Source of the DNA: CAIZQW01 sp942493055
Lineage (GTDB): Bacteria > Verrucomicrobiota > Kiritimatiellia > RFP12 > UBA1067
Direction: 5' to 3'
NCBI GenBank assembly: GCA_942493055.1
Contig: OW818680.1
Span: 930,001-994,000 of the forward strand
Length of the DNA: 64,000 nucleotides
Under the pieces are notes generated by a model. The model worked only from the letters and a program-made list of their open reading frames with translations, had not been told where the DNA came from and ran no database searches. The position numbers and the translations under genes are program-made. The first letter of the stretch is position 1; each line of letters starts with the position of its first letter. Positions 17,738 through 26,701 of the stretch are shown piece by piece.

Positions 17738-19249
17738 TCAGGCGATGAGGTGGAAGAGGTTGAAGAAGTTTTCAATCAGGCGGCGCGTTTTTGAGCGCAA
17801 GCGCCACTGGGCATACTCCATTTCATCCGCCTGCTCAAAGTCATCCTGCATGACACGGCGCAACCGCGCCACAAAGGTGGAGTCGAAAATCGCCAGGTTG
17901 GTCTCATAATTCAGGATCAGGCTTCTGCAATCCATGTTGGCGCTGCCCACAAAGGCCACCTCGCCATCAATGACCATGGCCTTCGCATGGATAAAGGGAG
18001 GCCGCCGCTCAAAAATACGCACACCGGATATCAACAAGCGCGTATAGAGCGCCTGTGACGCAAACCGAATCGTCGGATGATTATTCACCGCAGGCACGAG
18101 GATCTTCACATCCACCCCGCGGAGCGCGGCCTGCTGCAAGGCCAGCACGAGCGATTCAGGCGGAACTAAATAAGGGGTCACAATTAAAATCTGTTTTTGC
18201 GCCTGATTGCTGGCGGCAAAAAAAGCATTGAGCGCCGCACGATATTCATCGCTGGTCGGACTGCTGTTCTGAACACAGGCAGCCATCTTCCCGGGTGTTT
18301 CAGGCCTCGGAAAATGGCTGGCACAGAGCAAGGATTCCGAGGTGTCCTCGGTCATATAAAACCAGTCACGCAAAAATGTAAACTGCAACTCGGAGACCAC
18401 GGGCCCCTGGATCTGGAAGTGATAATCAATCACGCCGGTCTTCATCCGATTGGACAGATAGACATCATGGAAATTCACGCCTCCGGTGAAGGCAACCTTT
18501 CCATCAACTACAAGTATTTTTCGATGGTTTCTCAAAGAAAACTGAAATTTTCGCTTAAAAATATTCGCCTGTGAAAAGCCCACGAGTTGCAGATTAGGGA
18601 TATGGCGATAACGCCAGAAGAAGAGTCGCATACTGGGCAGCGCAGAGCCAAAGGCGTCATACAGGACACGCACGCGAACCCCCGCCTTTGCGCGTTCAGA
18701 CAGGACATTCATCACACGGGTGCCCACCACGTCATCATTGAAAATAAAGGTGGACAGGTGGATATGATGCTGGGCCTGGCGCATGGCCTCTATCATGGCA
18801 TCTATGGCGTTCTCCGCGCTCTCAAAAATGCGCACGTCATTGCCGGCGAGCAAGGGGAAATCAGGCGCGTAATGTGCCAACATGTGGGCAAGCTGTCCTT
18901 GAGCTGAAGAGGGCAACTGAACTTGAAACCGACTCCGATGAAACACGGGCGCGACCTCCTCTTCCTGGCCTTGACCGCCTGTCCAACTCGCAAAAAAAGT
19001 ACGGTCTGAGGTCTGCTTCTTAAAGGCTTTGCGCGGGATCGTATTAATCCCGAAAAATACATAAATGATCGCCCCGATGAAGGGGAAGGCCATGACACAG
19101 GAGATCCACAGCATGGAAGTCCGCGCATCGCGCGGCTTATTCAGCACGTGTAAAATCACCCCCAGCGTCAGAACGACATGCACGCAGGTTCCTAAGCCGA
19201 TGGACTCGGGAAGGGTCAGGGAGTGAAAAAATTGGATCATGGAATGCAT
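17738..19249 (-). CDS. cls: Cardiolipin synthase, phospholipase D family
   Basis: Two N-terminal transmembrane segments (about residues 15-35 and 44-68, ending VFFGINTIP) form the PLDNc region. Two HxKxxxxD catalytic motifs follow: HRKILVVD (from His242) and HAKAMVID (from His421), each with the downstream GG/GSxN element. This is the full layout of ClsA-type enzymes, which join two phosphatidylglycerols into cardiolipin at the inner membrane. I chose the ATG at 19249 because it lies 1 base after the TGA of the upstream gene. An ATG at 19240 is also possible, and a GTG at 19270 would overlap the upstream gene. No good ribosome-binding site is visible, consistent with coupling to the gene ahead. 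Confidence 0.92.
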   Translation of the reverse strand: MHSMIQFFHSLTLPESIGLGTCVHVVLTLGVILHVLNKPRDARTSMLWISCVMAFPFIGAIIYVFFGINTIPRKAFKKQTSDRTFFASWTGGQGQEEEVAPVFHRSRFQVQLPSSAQGQLAHMLAHYAPDFPLLAGNDVRIFESAENAIDAMIEAMRQAQHHIHLSTFIFNDDVVGTRVMNVLSERAKAGVRVRVLYDAFGSALPSMRLFFWRYRHIPNLQLVGFSQANIFKRKFQFSLRNHRKILVVDGKVAFTGGVNFHDVYLSNRMKTGVIDYHFQIQGPVVSELQFTFLRDWFYMTEDTSESLLCASHFPRPETPGKMAACVQNSSPTSDEYRAALNAFFAASNQAQKQILIVTPYLVPPESLVLALQQAALRGVDVKILVPAVNNHPTIRFASQALYTRLLISGVRIFERRPPFIHAKAMVIDGEVAFVGSANMDCRSLILNYETNLAIFDSTFVARLRRVMQDDFEQADEMEYAQWRLRSKTRRLIENFFNLFHLIA

Positions 19250-19250
19250 A

Positions 19251-19643
19251 TCAGTCGAGCGACAAGTCACCCGTTATCTTCCAAACGGTTCCATCACGTT
19301 TCAGTTCAAGATTACGCCCCGGCAAAGCAAACTCCAAACCCTCCCGGATCATCCTGCAGGCCTCAGCCTCGACCACGGACCAAATATCGCGCGGGAAAAC
19401 ATCCAGGGTCACAGGCTCGATGTCCAGCACATACCCCTTACCCCACTGCGAGCCAAAGCCCGGCGTAAACGTGGCCGTGATACGGAAGAGTCCGTCATTT
19501 TGAGGATTCGGGGTCTCTCCATGGGCAGGACGCGCGGGATGGCGTGGCACAACCGAGCCAAATTCAGCCTCCAGCCTTGTAATCACCTGCCGCAAAAGGA
19601 GGTTTAACTTTTCTTCCCAAGCATCCACCAATGGGTTGTGCAT
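19251..19643 (-). CDS. Conserved-looking protein of unknown function upstream of cls
   Basis: I start at the ATG at 19643, which has a GAGAGGAT site. An upstream in-frame start at 19745 lacks one and would run into AT-rich sequence. The 130-residue product is soluble, with no signal peptide or membrane span. Recognisable stretches are WEEKLNLLLRQVITRLEAEFG, then FRITATFTPGFGSQWGKGY and WSVVEAEACRMIREGLEF. I do not recognise a family. The stop is 1 base from the cardiolipin synthase ATG, so the two genes form one unit. It is divergent from the aminotransferase operon. Confidence 0.65.
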   Translation of the reverse strand: MHNPLVDAWEEKLNLLLRQVITRLEAEFGSVVPRHPARPAHGETPNPQNDGLFRITATFTPGFGSQWGKGYVLDIEPVTLDVFPRDIWSVVEAEACRMIREGLEFALPGRNLELKRDGTVWKITGDLSLD

Positions 19644-19728
19644 AGATCCTCTCAATCTTAAAAGTTTTGATTGTACCACACCTTTCCTAGAAATCGCAAA
19701 AAAAATCTCACTTTGGATACGCGCTCGC

Positions 19729-19758
19729 TTGACTGTGCATAGCAAAATTGGGTATTAT
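19729..19758 (+). promoter_or_regulatory. Sigma70-type promoter of the aminotransferase-proC operon
   Basis: TTGACT (19729-19734), an 18-base spacer and TATTAT (19753-19758) precede the aminotransferase gene by about 70 bases. A GGAGG Shine-Dalgarno sequence follows at about 19808-19812. The region is AT-rich and the hexamers are each one mismatch from consensus. Confidence 0.55.
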
Positions 19759-19825
19759 TTTACGTTTCCTTGGATAAGAGGATATTTGTGTTGTGAACAG
19801 AAGGTTTAGGAGGTCAAATAAGAAC

Positions 19826-21130
19826 ATGTCTAAGTCGTTACATCCCCTTGCTATTGCACTTAACAATGAGCTGAAGGCGAAGAAGAGCCCGCTGTTCTCC
19901 ATGCTGTCAAAGAAAGGCTCACGCATTTTCTTTCCTTCACGTGGCATTCTGGGTCAAAGCGCCGAAGCGAAAGACGCAGCCATTAATGCAACCATTGGCA
20001 CGGCATTTGAAGAGGACGGCTCTCCGCTCTGTTTAGAGTGTATCGAGAAGGGTGTCAACCTTCCCTCCACGGCATTCCTGTATACCCCGAGTTTCGGGTT
20101 GCCCGGCATCCGTGAGATCTGGCGCAACATGTTGATCGCCAAGAATCCGTCGCTGGCCAATAAGTCCTTTAGCCACCCCGTTGTCACACATGCGCTGACA
20201 CATGGCCTCAGCGTGGCCGGCTATCTTTTTTTAGATGCCGGTGACGCGGTCATCCTCCCGGACTTCTACTGGGACAACTATGAGTTGATGTTTGAAGAGG
20301 CCTACGGCGCCACGCTGAAGACCTTCCCCATGTTTAAAAAAGGCGTCTTTAATACGACCGCCATGGAAAAAATGCTGCTGGCCCCCGGCACCAAGAAGGT
20401 GCTCGTGCTTAATTTCCCGAACAATCCGACCGGGTACACCGCGACCGAAGCAGACGCTCACGCGATTTGCGCATCGCTTCTGCGTGCGGCCCAAGCCGGC
20501 AAGAAGGTCGTGGTCATCTTGGATGACGCCTATTTCGGCTTGGTCTACGAGCCAGGCGTCAGCACCGAATCCATGTTCAGCGCGCTGGCGGACATGCATC
20601 CCAACATCCTCGCCGTCAAGCTCGACGGCCCCACCAAGGAAGATTATGTCTGGGGGGTGCGCCTGGGGTTCATCACCTTCGGGTCCAAGGGCGCAACGCC
20701 AGAGCAGTACAAGGCACTCGAAGCAAAGGCAGCCGGTGTGGTGCGCGGTTCGATTTCAAACGCGTCCAGCATCGGACAGCATCTGCTCCTGAAGTCCTAC
20801 AACGATCCCGTCTATGCGAAGCAGAAGCAAAAGAAGTTTAACATCCTGAAGCGGCGCTATGACCGGATCAAGGCCATTTTCAACGAACATCCGGAATATG
20901 CAGCCTCCTTCCGTGCGATGCCCTACAACTCCGGTTACTTCATGTGCGTCAAGCCGCTCGGCGTTGATCCGGAGGTTTTGCGCAAACACCTGCTCCTCGA
21001 ACACAAGACGGGCGTCATCGTCTTATCCGGACTTATCCGCGTGGCATTCTCAGCGGTCCCCTGCGACAAACTGGACGCCCTCTTTGCAAACATCCATGCT
21101 GCCGTGCAAACATTGGTGGCAAAGAAGTAA
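19826..21130 (+). CDS. PLP-dependent aminotransferase, class I/II fold
   Basis: A 434-residue fold-type I aminotransferase. The frame shows NFPNNPTGYTAT (the conserved Asn-Pro pocket), ILDDAYFGLVYE (the aspartate that contacts the pyridine nitrogen and the tyrosine) and LDGPTKEDYVWGVRLGFITFG, where Lys of GPTKED is the likely Schiff-base lysine and Arg of VRLGF contacts the phosphate. The C-terminal arginine for the substrate carboxylate is probably in SGLIRVAFSA. The start at 19826 is preceded by GGAGG, 12 bases away. A GTG at 19793 is the alternative. The amino donor cannot be told from sequence. It heads a rightward run, 39 bases ahead of citrate synthase, which suggests a link to 2-oxo acid/glutamate metabolism. 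Confidence 0.88.
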   Translation: MSKSLHPLAIALNNELKAKKSPLFSMLSKKGSRIFFPSRGILGQSAEAKDAAINATIGTAFEEDGSPLCLECIEKGVNLPSTAFLYTPSFGLPGIREIWRNMLIAKNPSLANKSFSHPVVTHALTHGLSVAGYLFLDAGDAVILPDFYWDNYELMFEEAYGATLKTFPMFKKGVFNTTAMEKMLLAPGTKKVLVLNFPNNPTGYTATEADAHAICASLLRAAQAGKKVVVILDDAYFGLVYEPGVSTESMFSALADMHPNILAVKLDGPTKEDYVWGVRLGFITFGSKGATPEQYKALEAKAAGVVRGSISNASSIGQHLLLKSYNDPVYAKQKQKKFNILKRRYDRIKAIFNEHPEYAASFRAMPYNSGYFMCVKPLGVDPEVLRKHLLLEHKTGVIVLSGLIRVAFSAVPCDKLDALFANIHAAVQTLVAKK

Positions 21131-21169
21131 CACGTCAAAAACATCACGTACATCACAGGAAACACGTTT

Positions 21170-22558
21170 ATGGCAAAAACAAACAACACCCCAAAGGTAG
21201 AGACCGCGCAACTCACGTTTCGCGGCAAGACACTTGATCTTCCTGTTATTGTCGGCACGGAGAAGGAAATCGGGATCCAAATTTCCAGTCTGCGCAAAGA
21301 GACCGGCGCTATTACTTTGGATTACGGCTATCTGAACACCGGGGCCTGTGAAAGTTCGATCACCTTTCTCGACGGCGAGAAGGGCATCTTACGGTATCGC
21401 GGCTATCCCGTTGAAGAGCTGGCCGCCAAGTCACGTTTCACAGAAGTCGCCTACCTGCTCATCAATGGTCGCATGCCCAGCTCGAAAGAGCGGGCCGGCT
21501 GGTCAGCCTTGCTGAATCAGCACTCCATGATCCATGAAGACATGTCCTACTTCTTCCGGCAATTCCCGGAGCACGCACATCCGATGGCAGTGCTCTCAGC
21601 CATGGTGGTCTCCCTGTCGACCTTCTACCCGGAGCTGTCTCAACACCGGCCGAATGAACCGGAAGAGGCCATCAACATTGCAGCGACGCGCCTGATGAGC
21701 AAACTGCGCACCATCGCGGCCTTTTCTTACAAGAAGTCGATTGGCGAGCCCTTTGTCTATCCCCGCCACGACCTGAAATATTGTGCGAACTTTTTGAACA
21801 TGATGTTCGGTTCCCCGGTCTGTCCATACGAAATCCATCCTGAAGTTGTCAAGGCGCTGGAGGTCCTGCTGATCCTTCACGCGGACCATGAGCAGAACTG
21901 TTCGACCTCGGCGGTGCGTCTGGTGGGCAGTGCACGTGTCAACCTCTATGCCTCCATCTCTGCAGGCATCTGCGCCTTGTGGGGGCCTCTCCACGGCGGT
22001 GCCAACCAGATGGTGATTGAAATGCTGGAAGATATTATTTCCAGCGGCAAGAGCGTCAAAGAGTATGTCGAGGATGTCAAGAACTCCAAAGGCAAGACGT
22101 TGCTCTACGGGTTTGGACACCGTGTCTACAAGACCTACGACCCGCGCGCAAAAATCATCAAGAAGACATGCGACAAGGTTTTAAAGACGCTGAAGGTCAA
22201 CGATCGCATGCTGGATGTCGCCCTGGAGCTTGAGGCGATTGCGATGCAAGATGAATATTTCACCTCGCGCAATCTCTATCCCAACGTCGATTTCTACAGC
22301 GGCATCATTTATCGCGCCATCGGCATTCCGAAAGAGATGTTCACGGTCATGTTTGCGATAGGACGTTTGCCAGGCTGGATTGCGCAATGGAAAGAGGCTC
22401 GCGAAGATCCCAAGTTCAAGCTTCAGCGGCCACGGCAAATTTATGTCGGACCGAACAAGCGCCATCTCGAGCCTGATGAAGTCAGTACCGGGCTGGTCAG
22501 GGCGCCGCGTGTCAAACGGCAGCCGACGATCCAACCTATTGGAACCAGCAACTTTTAA
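21170..22558 (+). CDS. gltA: Citrate synthase
   Basis: Citrate synthase condenses acetyl-CoA and oxaloacetate. The 462-residue protein has an N-terminal beta domain typical of the hexameric, NADH-sensitive bacterial type (ITLDYGYLNTGACESSITFL). It also has the full catalytic set: His in GPLHGGANQ, His in GFGHRVYK and Asp in NVDFYSG. The C-terminus is somewhat longer than usual (RVKRQPTIQPIG). It sits between the aminotransferase and the L,D-transpeptidase with 39- and 25-base gaps, so it is very likely cotranscribed with both. The assignment is certain at family level; a 2-methylcitrate synthase is less likely given the N-terminal domain. Confidence 0.95.
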   Translation: MAKTNNTPKVETAQLTFRGKTLDLPVIVGTEKEIGIQISSLRKETGAITLDYGYLNTGACESSITFLDGEKGILRYRGYPVEELAAKSRFTEVAYLLINGRMPSSKERAGWSALLNQHSMIHEDMSYFFRQFPEHAHPMAVLSAMVVSLSTFYPELSQHRPNEPEEAINIAATRLMSKLRTIAAFSYKKSIGEPFVYPRHDLKYCANFLNMMFGSPVCPYEIHPEVVKALEVLLILHADHEQNCSTSAVRLVGSARVNLYASISAGICALWGPLHGGANQMVIEMLEDIISSGKSVKEYVEDVKNSKGKTLLYGFGHRVYKTYDPRAKIIKKTCDKVLKTLKVNDRMLDVALELEAIAMQDEYFTSRNLYPNVDFYSGIIYRAIGIPKEMFTVMFAIGRLPGWIAQWKEAREDPKFKLQRPRQIYVGPNKRHLEPDEVSTGLVRAPRVKRQPTIQPIGTSNF

Positions 22559-22583
22559 GACATCATTAACCCTGGCCTTGATT

Positions 22584-23555
22584 ATGAAAAAAATCATTCA
22601 TCTTTGCTTAATCGCCTCTGTCTTTATGGCTCCCTGTGCCTTTGCTGAGCAGGATGAACCCGCTTTTCATAATTATCGGACGGGGTTTAACAAGGATGTC
22701 CTGGCGCTTCAGGTTTTACTCGACCGGCAGGATATCTCCTGCAACATGATTGATGGCTGCTGGGGCAAACGGACCGAGATCGCCCTGATGACCTGGCAGA
22801 CCATCAAAGCGCTCCCTGTCACGGGCATTCCGACCGCTGAAACGCTCACCGCGCTCGGAGGCGGGACGACCAACATCTTTATGCGCCATACTGTGACAAC
22901 CAACGACGTTCACCAACTGGGGCCCTTCCCGGATGACTGGGAAGAGCGTGCGCAACTTCCGGGGCTTAAATACGTGACCCTGTTGGAGATGCTTTCGGAA
23001 CGCAGCCACGCAAGCGAGAAGCTCATTCGCTTTCTGAACGCAAGTGCCAAGTGGCCCAACCCTGACCCTGGCACTGAAATCATCTTACCCGACTGTACAC
23101 CCTCCGCTGCAAAAAAATATGCAGGGGCCATTCGCATTTCATTGTCACGCATGGAGGTGACGGTCTTTGGCTTGCAGGATGAACTGATTGCGCTCTTTCC
23201 CTGTTCCATCGCAAAGGACAAGGCTAAACGCCCGGTCGGCGATCTCGAGGTGAAGCACCTGGTCCCCAATCCGACCTACACGTATGACCCGCAACTCTTC
23301 TGCCCTGGCGGGCCCAAGACGTCGAAGCGCATCATTCCTTCTGGCCCCAACAATCCTGTCGGGCTCGCCTGGATGACACTCGCGTTGCGAGCCGAGAGCG
23401 ACAAACCCTTGCAGGGATACGGCATTCACGGAACCCCCTACCCCGACCGTATCGGTCATGCGGAATCAAAAGGTTGTTTTAGACTTGCAAACTGGAACGC
23501 ACAGAAACTGCTTCGCATGGCCAGCGAAGGAACGCCCATAGAAATAGAGGATTAA
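22584..23555 (+). CDS. L,D-transpeptidase with N-terminal peptidoglycan-binding-like domain
   Basis: I start at the ATG at 22584, which opens a signal peptide (MKKIIHLCLIASVFMAPCAFA) and yields 323 residues. The frame is open further upstream inside gltA, but that part is a shadow. Residues 30-90 resemble a peptidoglycan-binding repeat (VLALQVLLDRQDISCNMIDG, then TEIALMTWQTIKALP). The C-terminal half is a YkuD catalytic domain with HGTPYPDRIGHAESKGCFRL, containing the active-site His and Cys. Such enzymes make 3-3 cross-links or attach proteins to the cell wall in the periplasm. It follows citrate synthase by 25 bases and precedes another exported protein by 18, so it appears to be part of the operon. 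Confidence 0.92.
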   Translation: MKKIIHLCLIASVFMAPCAFAEQDEPAFHNYRTGFNKDVLALQVLLDRQDISCNMIDGCWGKRTEIALMTWQTIKALPVTGIPTAETLTALGGGTTNIFMRHTVTTNDVHQLGPFPDDWEERAQLPGLKYVTLLEMLSERSHASEKLIRFLNASAKWPNPDPGTEIILPDCTPSAAKKYAGAIRISLSRMEVTVFGLQDELIALFPCSIAKDKAKRPVGDLEVKHLVPNPTYTYDPQLFCPGGPKTSKRIIPSGPNNPVGLAWMTLALRAESDKPLQGYGIHGTPYPDRIGHAESKGCFRLANWNAQKLLRMASEGTPIEIED

Positions 23556-23573
23556 TCCTCGGAAGGCTCGCAT

Positions 23574-24395
23574 ATGAAAAACTGTAAACTGATGGCGTGT
23601 TCGATCCTGATGGCGTCTGCCGCGTTTAGCCAACAGATTGACCTCCGCCTGAACCTGACGCACAACGTCTTTATTATTGGTGAACCGGTTGTCGTTGAAG
23701 TCACCTTTGCAAACATGACGCGCAATCCGATTACCATCGGAGACGACTCCCCCGACAAGATTCTCATTGAAATCACGCGCGATTCCCAATACGACGAAAT
23801 GGAGCCCCAAAACGATCAACCCTTGTTTAAACCCACCGTGGTTGCCTCTGGCCAGACCTTTAAGCAGAGCATTGAACTTGATAAATGGTTTGCGTTGTAC
23901 GAAACCGGCAAATATTTGCTAAGGGCCGTTGTCGTGAAAGAGGGCATGCGCTACGAGACCAACAAGAAGACCTTTGACATTGTACCCGGGATCCCCTTGA
24001 AAGAGGGCATTCAAATGTTTGTCAGCAAGCAGCACCTGCAACGCAAATTCCACCTCGTCTACTGGATGAGAAATCAAGCCAACCGCTTATTCCTGCGCAT
24101 CGAAGACAGCCCGACCGGACAGGCCTGGGATACGATTGACCTTGGGGTCCTGTCGAAGTCAACCGAACCCAAGCTCGACATTTCTCCAAAAGGCGAGGTG
24201 ACCGTCATCCACCGCGCCACGCAGGAAGCCTTCATCAGGACCCTCATCTGGTCACTCCCCACCAGCATTGAAATTGCCGAGCGCAACGTATTAGCTGACC
24301 CCGATGTTTCATCCACACAGCGTGTCCGTTCCCTCTACGAAGAGATGCAGAAGGAAGAGAAGAAAGACGAGACACCCTGGTGGAAATTCTGGTAA
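23574..24395 (+). CDS. Exported protein of unknown function
   Basis: A 273-residue protein with a short signal peptide (MKNCKLMACSILMASAAFS). Residues 20-130 look like an immunoglobulin-like beta sandwich: NLTHNVFIIGEPVVVEVTF, then IELDKWFALYETGKYLLRA, the pattern seen in domains that describe rights of extension such as intracellular proteinase-inhibitor-like folds. The second half is mixed, and the C-terminus is highly charged and ends in a tryptophan-rich tail (DETPWWKFW). I do not recognise a named family. It is encoded 18 bases after the L,D-transpeptidase, so a cell-envelope role is a reasonable guess from context only. Confidence 0.65.
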   Translation: MKNCKLMACSILMASAAFSQQIDLRLNLTHNVFIIGEPVVVEVTFANMTRNPITIGDDSPDKILIEITRDSQYDEMEPQNDQPLFKPTVVASGQTFKQSIELDKWFALYETGKYLLRAVVVKEGMRYETNKKTFDIVPGIPLKEGIQMFVSKQHLQRKFHLVYWMRNQANRLFLRIEDSPTGQAWDTIDLGVLSKSTEPKLDISPKGEVTVIHRATQEAFIRTLIWSLPTSIEIAERNVLADPDVSSTQRVRSLYEEMQKEEKKDETPWWKFW

Positions 24396-24419
24396 CCCCC
24401 TACACAAGGATATGGCAAA

Positions 24420-25694
24420 ATGATTTACTCCGGAACAGGCTCTGTTAACACCAAGCTGGACACAGCTCACCTCAAAAAGATTCTTGTCGAGGCCCTTGAC
24501 AAATTAGGCCCCCGCAAGCGCGTCCTGGTCATCCCCCCAGATTTCACACGGTTCCATTCGCATGCGGGGATCCTCACGCAATTCATGTGGGACTATTATG
24601 GTGACGCGCTAGCCGCTGTTCTGCCTGCGCTCGGCACACACTCCCCCATGACGGAAAAGCAGATACGCAAAATGTTTGGCAACATGCCGCTCTCCCTCTT
24701 CAAGGCTCATGATTGGCGTAACGACGTGCTCACCCTTGGAACCGTCCCCCCGGAGTATGTCAGCGAACTCACCGAAGGGAAACTGGATTTTGACTGGCCG
24801 GTGCAGGTCAACCGTTTGCTGGTTGAAGGCGGTTTCGACCTCATCCTCTCCGTGGGGCAGGTCGTGCCGCACGAGGTCATTGGCATGGCCAACTACAACA
24901 AGAATATTTTTGTCGGGTGCGGCGGTTCTGTTGCCATCAACCGCAGCCATTACGTGGGCGCTGTTTACGGCATGGAGCGCATCATGGGCCGTGCCGATAC
25001 GCCGGTACGCCGCCTCTACAACTACGGCAGTGACCACTTCGGGCATCTCCTCCCGGAACTCGTCTATGTGCAGACGGTGGTCGGACGCGCATCCGATGGC
25101 GGCCTTGCGGTTCGCGGACTCTATATCGGCCCTGACATCGAGGTGTTTCATCAGGCAGCGGCGCTTTCGCTCGACGTCAACTTCGAGATGGTCCCCAAGC
25201 CTTTCAAAAAATGCGTTGTCTATCTCGACCCTTCCGAATTTAAGAGCACCTGGCTTGGCAATAAGGCAATCTATCGCACGCGCATGGCCATGGCAGACGG
25301 CGGAGAACTTTTAATTCTTGCCCCCGGCATCAAGGAGTTTGGCGAAGATCACCAAATTGATGCGCTCATCCGGAAGTATGGCTATTTCGGCACCGACAAG
25401 ACGCTGGAGGCTGTGCGTCATCACACCGAACTCCAGGAAAATCTTGGGGCGGCCGCGCATTTGATTCACGGCTCATCCGAGGGGCGTTTCAACATTACGT
25501 ATGCGCCCGGCGAATTGACACGTCAGGAAATAGAAGGTGCCGGCTTTGCCTACGCAGAGCTGAGCGATGTCCTGAAGCGTTATAACCCCGCGCACTTAAA
25601 AGACGGCATCAACATCCTGCCGGATGGCGAAGAGATCTACTATATCAGCAACCCTGCCATCGGACTTTGGGCAGTCCGGGAACGCTTTGAATAA
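24420..25694 (+). CDS. LarA-like protein (DUF2088, lactate racemase family)
   Basis: A 424-residue member of the nickel-pincer racemase/epimerase family. Visible features are VIPPDFTRFHSHAG near the N-terminus (compare the DxTRP motif of LarA), ALGTHSPMT (compare AxGxHRPM) and GQVVPHEVIGMANYNKNIFVG, where His of PHEV and the Lys of YNKNIF match the histidine and cofactor-bearing lysine of LarA. GCGGSVAINRSHYVGAVYG supplies a further histidine. The family interconverts 2-hydroxy acids, and many members act on other substrates such as sugar acids. No larB, larC or larE maturation gene is visible here, so a nickel-pincer cofactor would have to be made elsewhere. It lies inside the citrate synthase-proC run. 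Confidence 0.82.
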   Translation: MIYSGTGSVNTKLDTAHLKKILVEALDKLGPRKRVLVIPPDFTRFHSHAGILTQFMWDYYGDALAAVLPALGTHSPMTEKQIRKMFGNMPLSLFKAHDWRNDVLTLGTVPPEYVSELTEGKLDFDWPVQVNRLLVEGGFDLILSVGQVVPHEVIGMANYNKNIFVGCGGSVAINRSHYVGAVYGMERIMGRADTPVRRLYNYGSDHFGHLLPELVYVQTVVGRASDGGLAVRGLYIGPDIEVFHQAAALSLDVNFEMVPKPFKKCVVYLDPSEFKSTWLGNKAIYRTRMAMADGGELLILAPGIKEFGEDHQIDALIRKYGYFGTDKTLEAVRHHTELQENLGAAAHLIHGSSEGRFNITYAPGELTRQEIEGAGFAYAELSDVLKRYNPAHLKDGINILPDGEEIYYISNPAIGLWAVRERFE

Positions 25695-25757
25695 GCTCAC
25701 ATCAACGCCTTTAAAGAACACGTGCGTCAACAATCCTTACCCTTGAGATATTGAAAC

Positions 25758-26684
25758 ATGAAACTATTCTGGATCTCCTTCATCATCCTCTTTACATGCG
25801 GGTCAGTCGCCCTCTACTCCTATGCGCCGAGGTGCTCTGCAACGGTGATGCCTTATGTGCCGAACTGGCTGAAACCCCAGGACCCGACCTTGGCATCGAC
25901 CACCATGATTACCAACATCGTCACAGCGACCATTGTCCCGAAGGACCGGGTTAAAAAGACACCTCCTCCCGCAAAGAAAGTCGTTTTACCGGAAGACGAA
26001 TCCTTTGTGTCTCCCGCACTGGAAGGCATTTATTACGCACGTGCGAGCGAGCATCCGGGCTGGGGCATTACCTTTCAAAAAACACCCTGCTACAATGACA
26101 AGGGCAACAATCTGGGGACGATTGAAAGCGGCGAACTCTTGACCTGTCTGAAGGGCAAGCTGACCTCATCAAAGGGAGATCTCCTGGAGTGCCAACCCCG
26201 CAGCACCACGAATGCTCCCCTGCTCATTGCGCGCAAGGATGCTCACTTCTTTACAGGTGATTATACCAAACTCGCAGCAAAACAGGTGCAGATGCTGGCC
26301 ACATATTACCAGCTCAACGGCAAGATCGTCGAACGTCGGAAGAAGCTCATAGAGGAGAGTGCCAACATGAACCCCTTCTTCCAATCCACAAGGACCGCCT
26401 ACGCAGCACTCACCAAAAACATTGACGAGGCCAAGGAACTGCAACAGAAACTCGGCACCGCTACGGATTCCAAAAAGATGGCCTTGGATGAAATGTTGCG
26501 CGCTTTGAAAGTTAAAGAGACATCTCTCAAATTAGCCTTTGACGATGCCCAAAAGAAATTCAAGGATTGGAAGACTGCGCATGCAGCACAACTGCCTAAC
26601 CCTGAGACCGATCCGACGATCAAGGCTTGGATTGCGGAGAAGCAAAAGCTGGTTTCGTCGTTACCCGGACTGGCCTTTCCTTGA
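25758..26684 (+). CDS. Membrane-anchored protein with SH3-like region and coiled coil, unknown function
   Basis: A 308-residue protein with an N-terminal hydrophobic segment (LFWISFIILFTCGSVALY) that acts as a signal or anchor. A proline- and lysine-rich linker follows (VKKTPPPAKK). Residues about 95-160 contain a small beta region (WGITFQKTPCYNDKG, then LGTIESGELLTCLKG) reminiscent of bacterial SH3 domains. Residues 170-290 are mostly alpha-helical with heptad-like leucines and charges (AAYAALTKNIDEAKELQQKL), suggesting a coiled coil. I do not recognise a family. The 63-base gap before it is the longest in the operon, so an internal promoter is possible. Confidence 0.65.
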   Translation: MKLFWISFIILFTCGSVALYSYAPRCSATVMPYVPNWLKPQDPTLASTTMITNIVTATIVPKDRVKKTPPPAKKVVLPEDESFVSPALEGIYYARASEHPGWGITFQKTPCYNDKGNNLGTIESGELLTCLKGKLTSSKGDLLECQPRSTTNAPLLIARKDAHFFTGDYTKLAAKQVQMLATYYQLNGKIVERRKKLIEESANMNPFFQSTRTAYAALTKNIDEAKELQQKLGTATDSKKMALDEMLRALKVKETSLKLAFDDAQKKFKDWKTAHAAQLPNPETDPTIKAWIAEKQKLVSSLPGLAFP

Positions 26685-26701
26685 TCAATAGAGATTAACT
26701 T

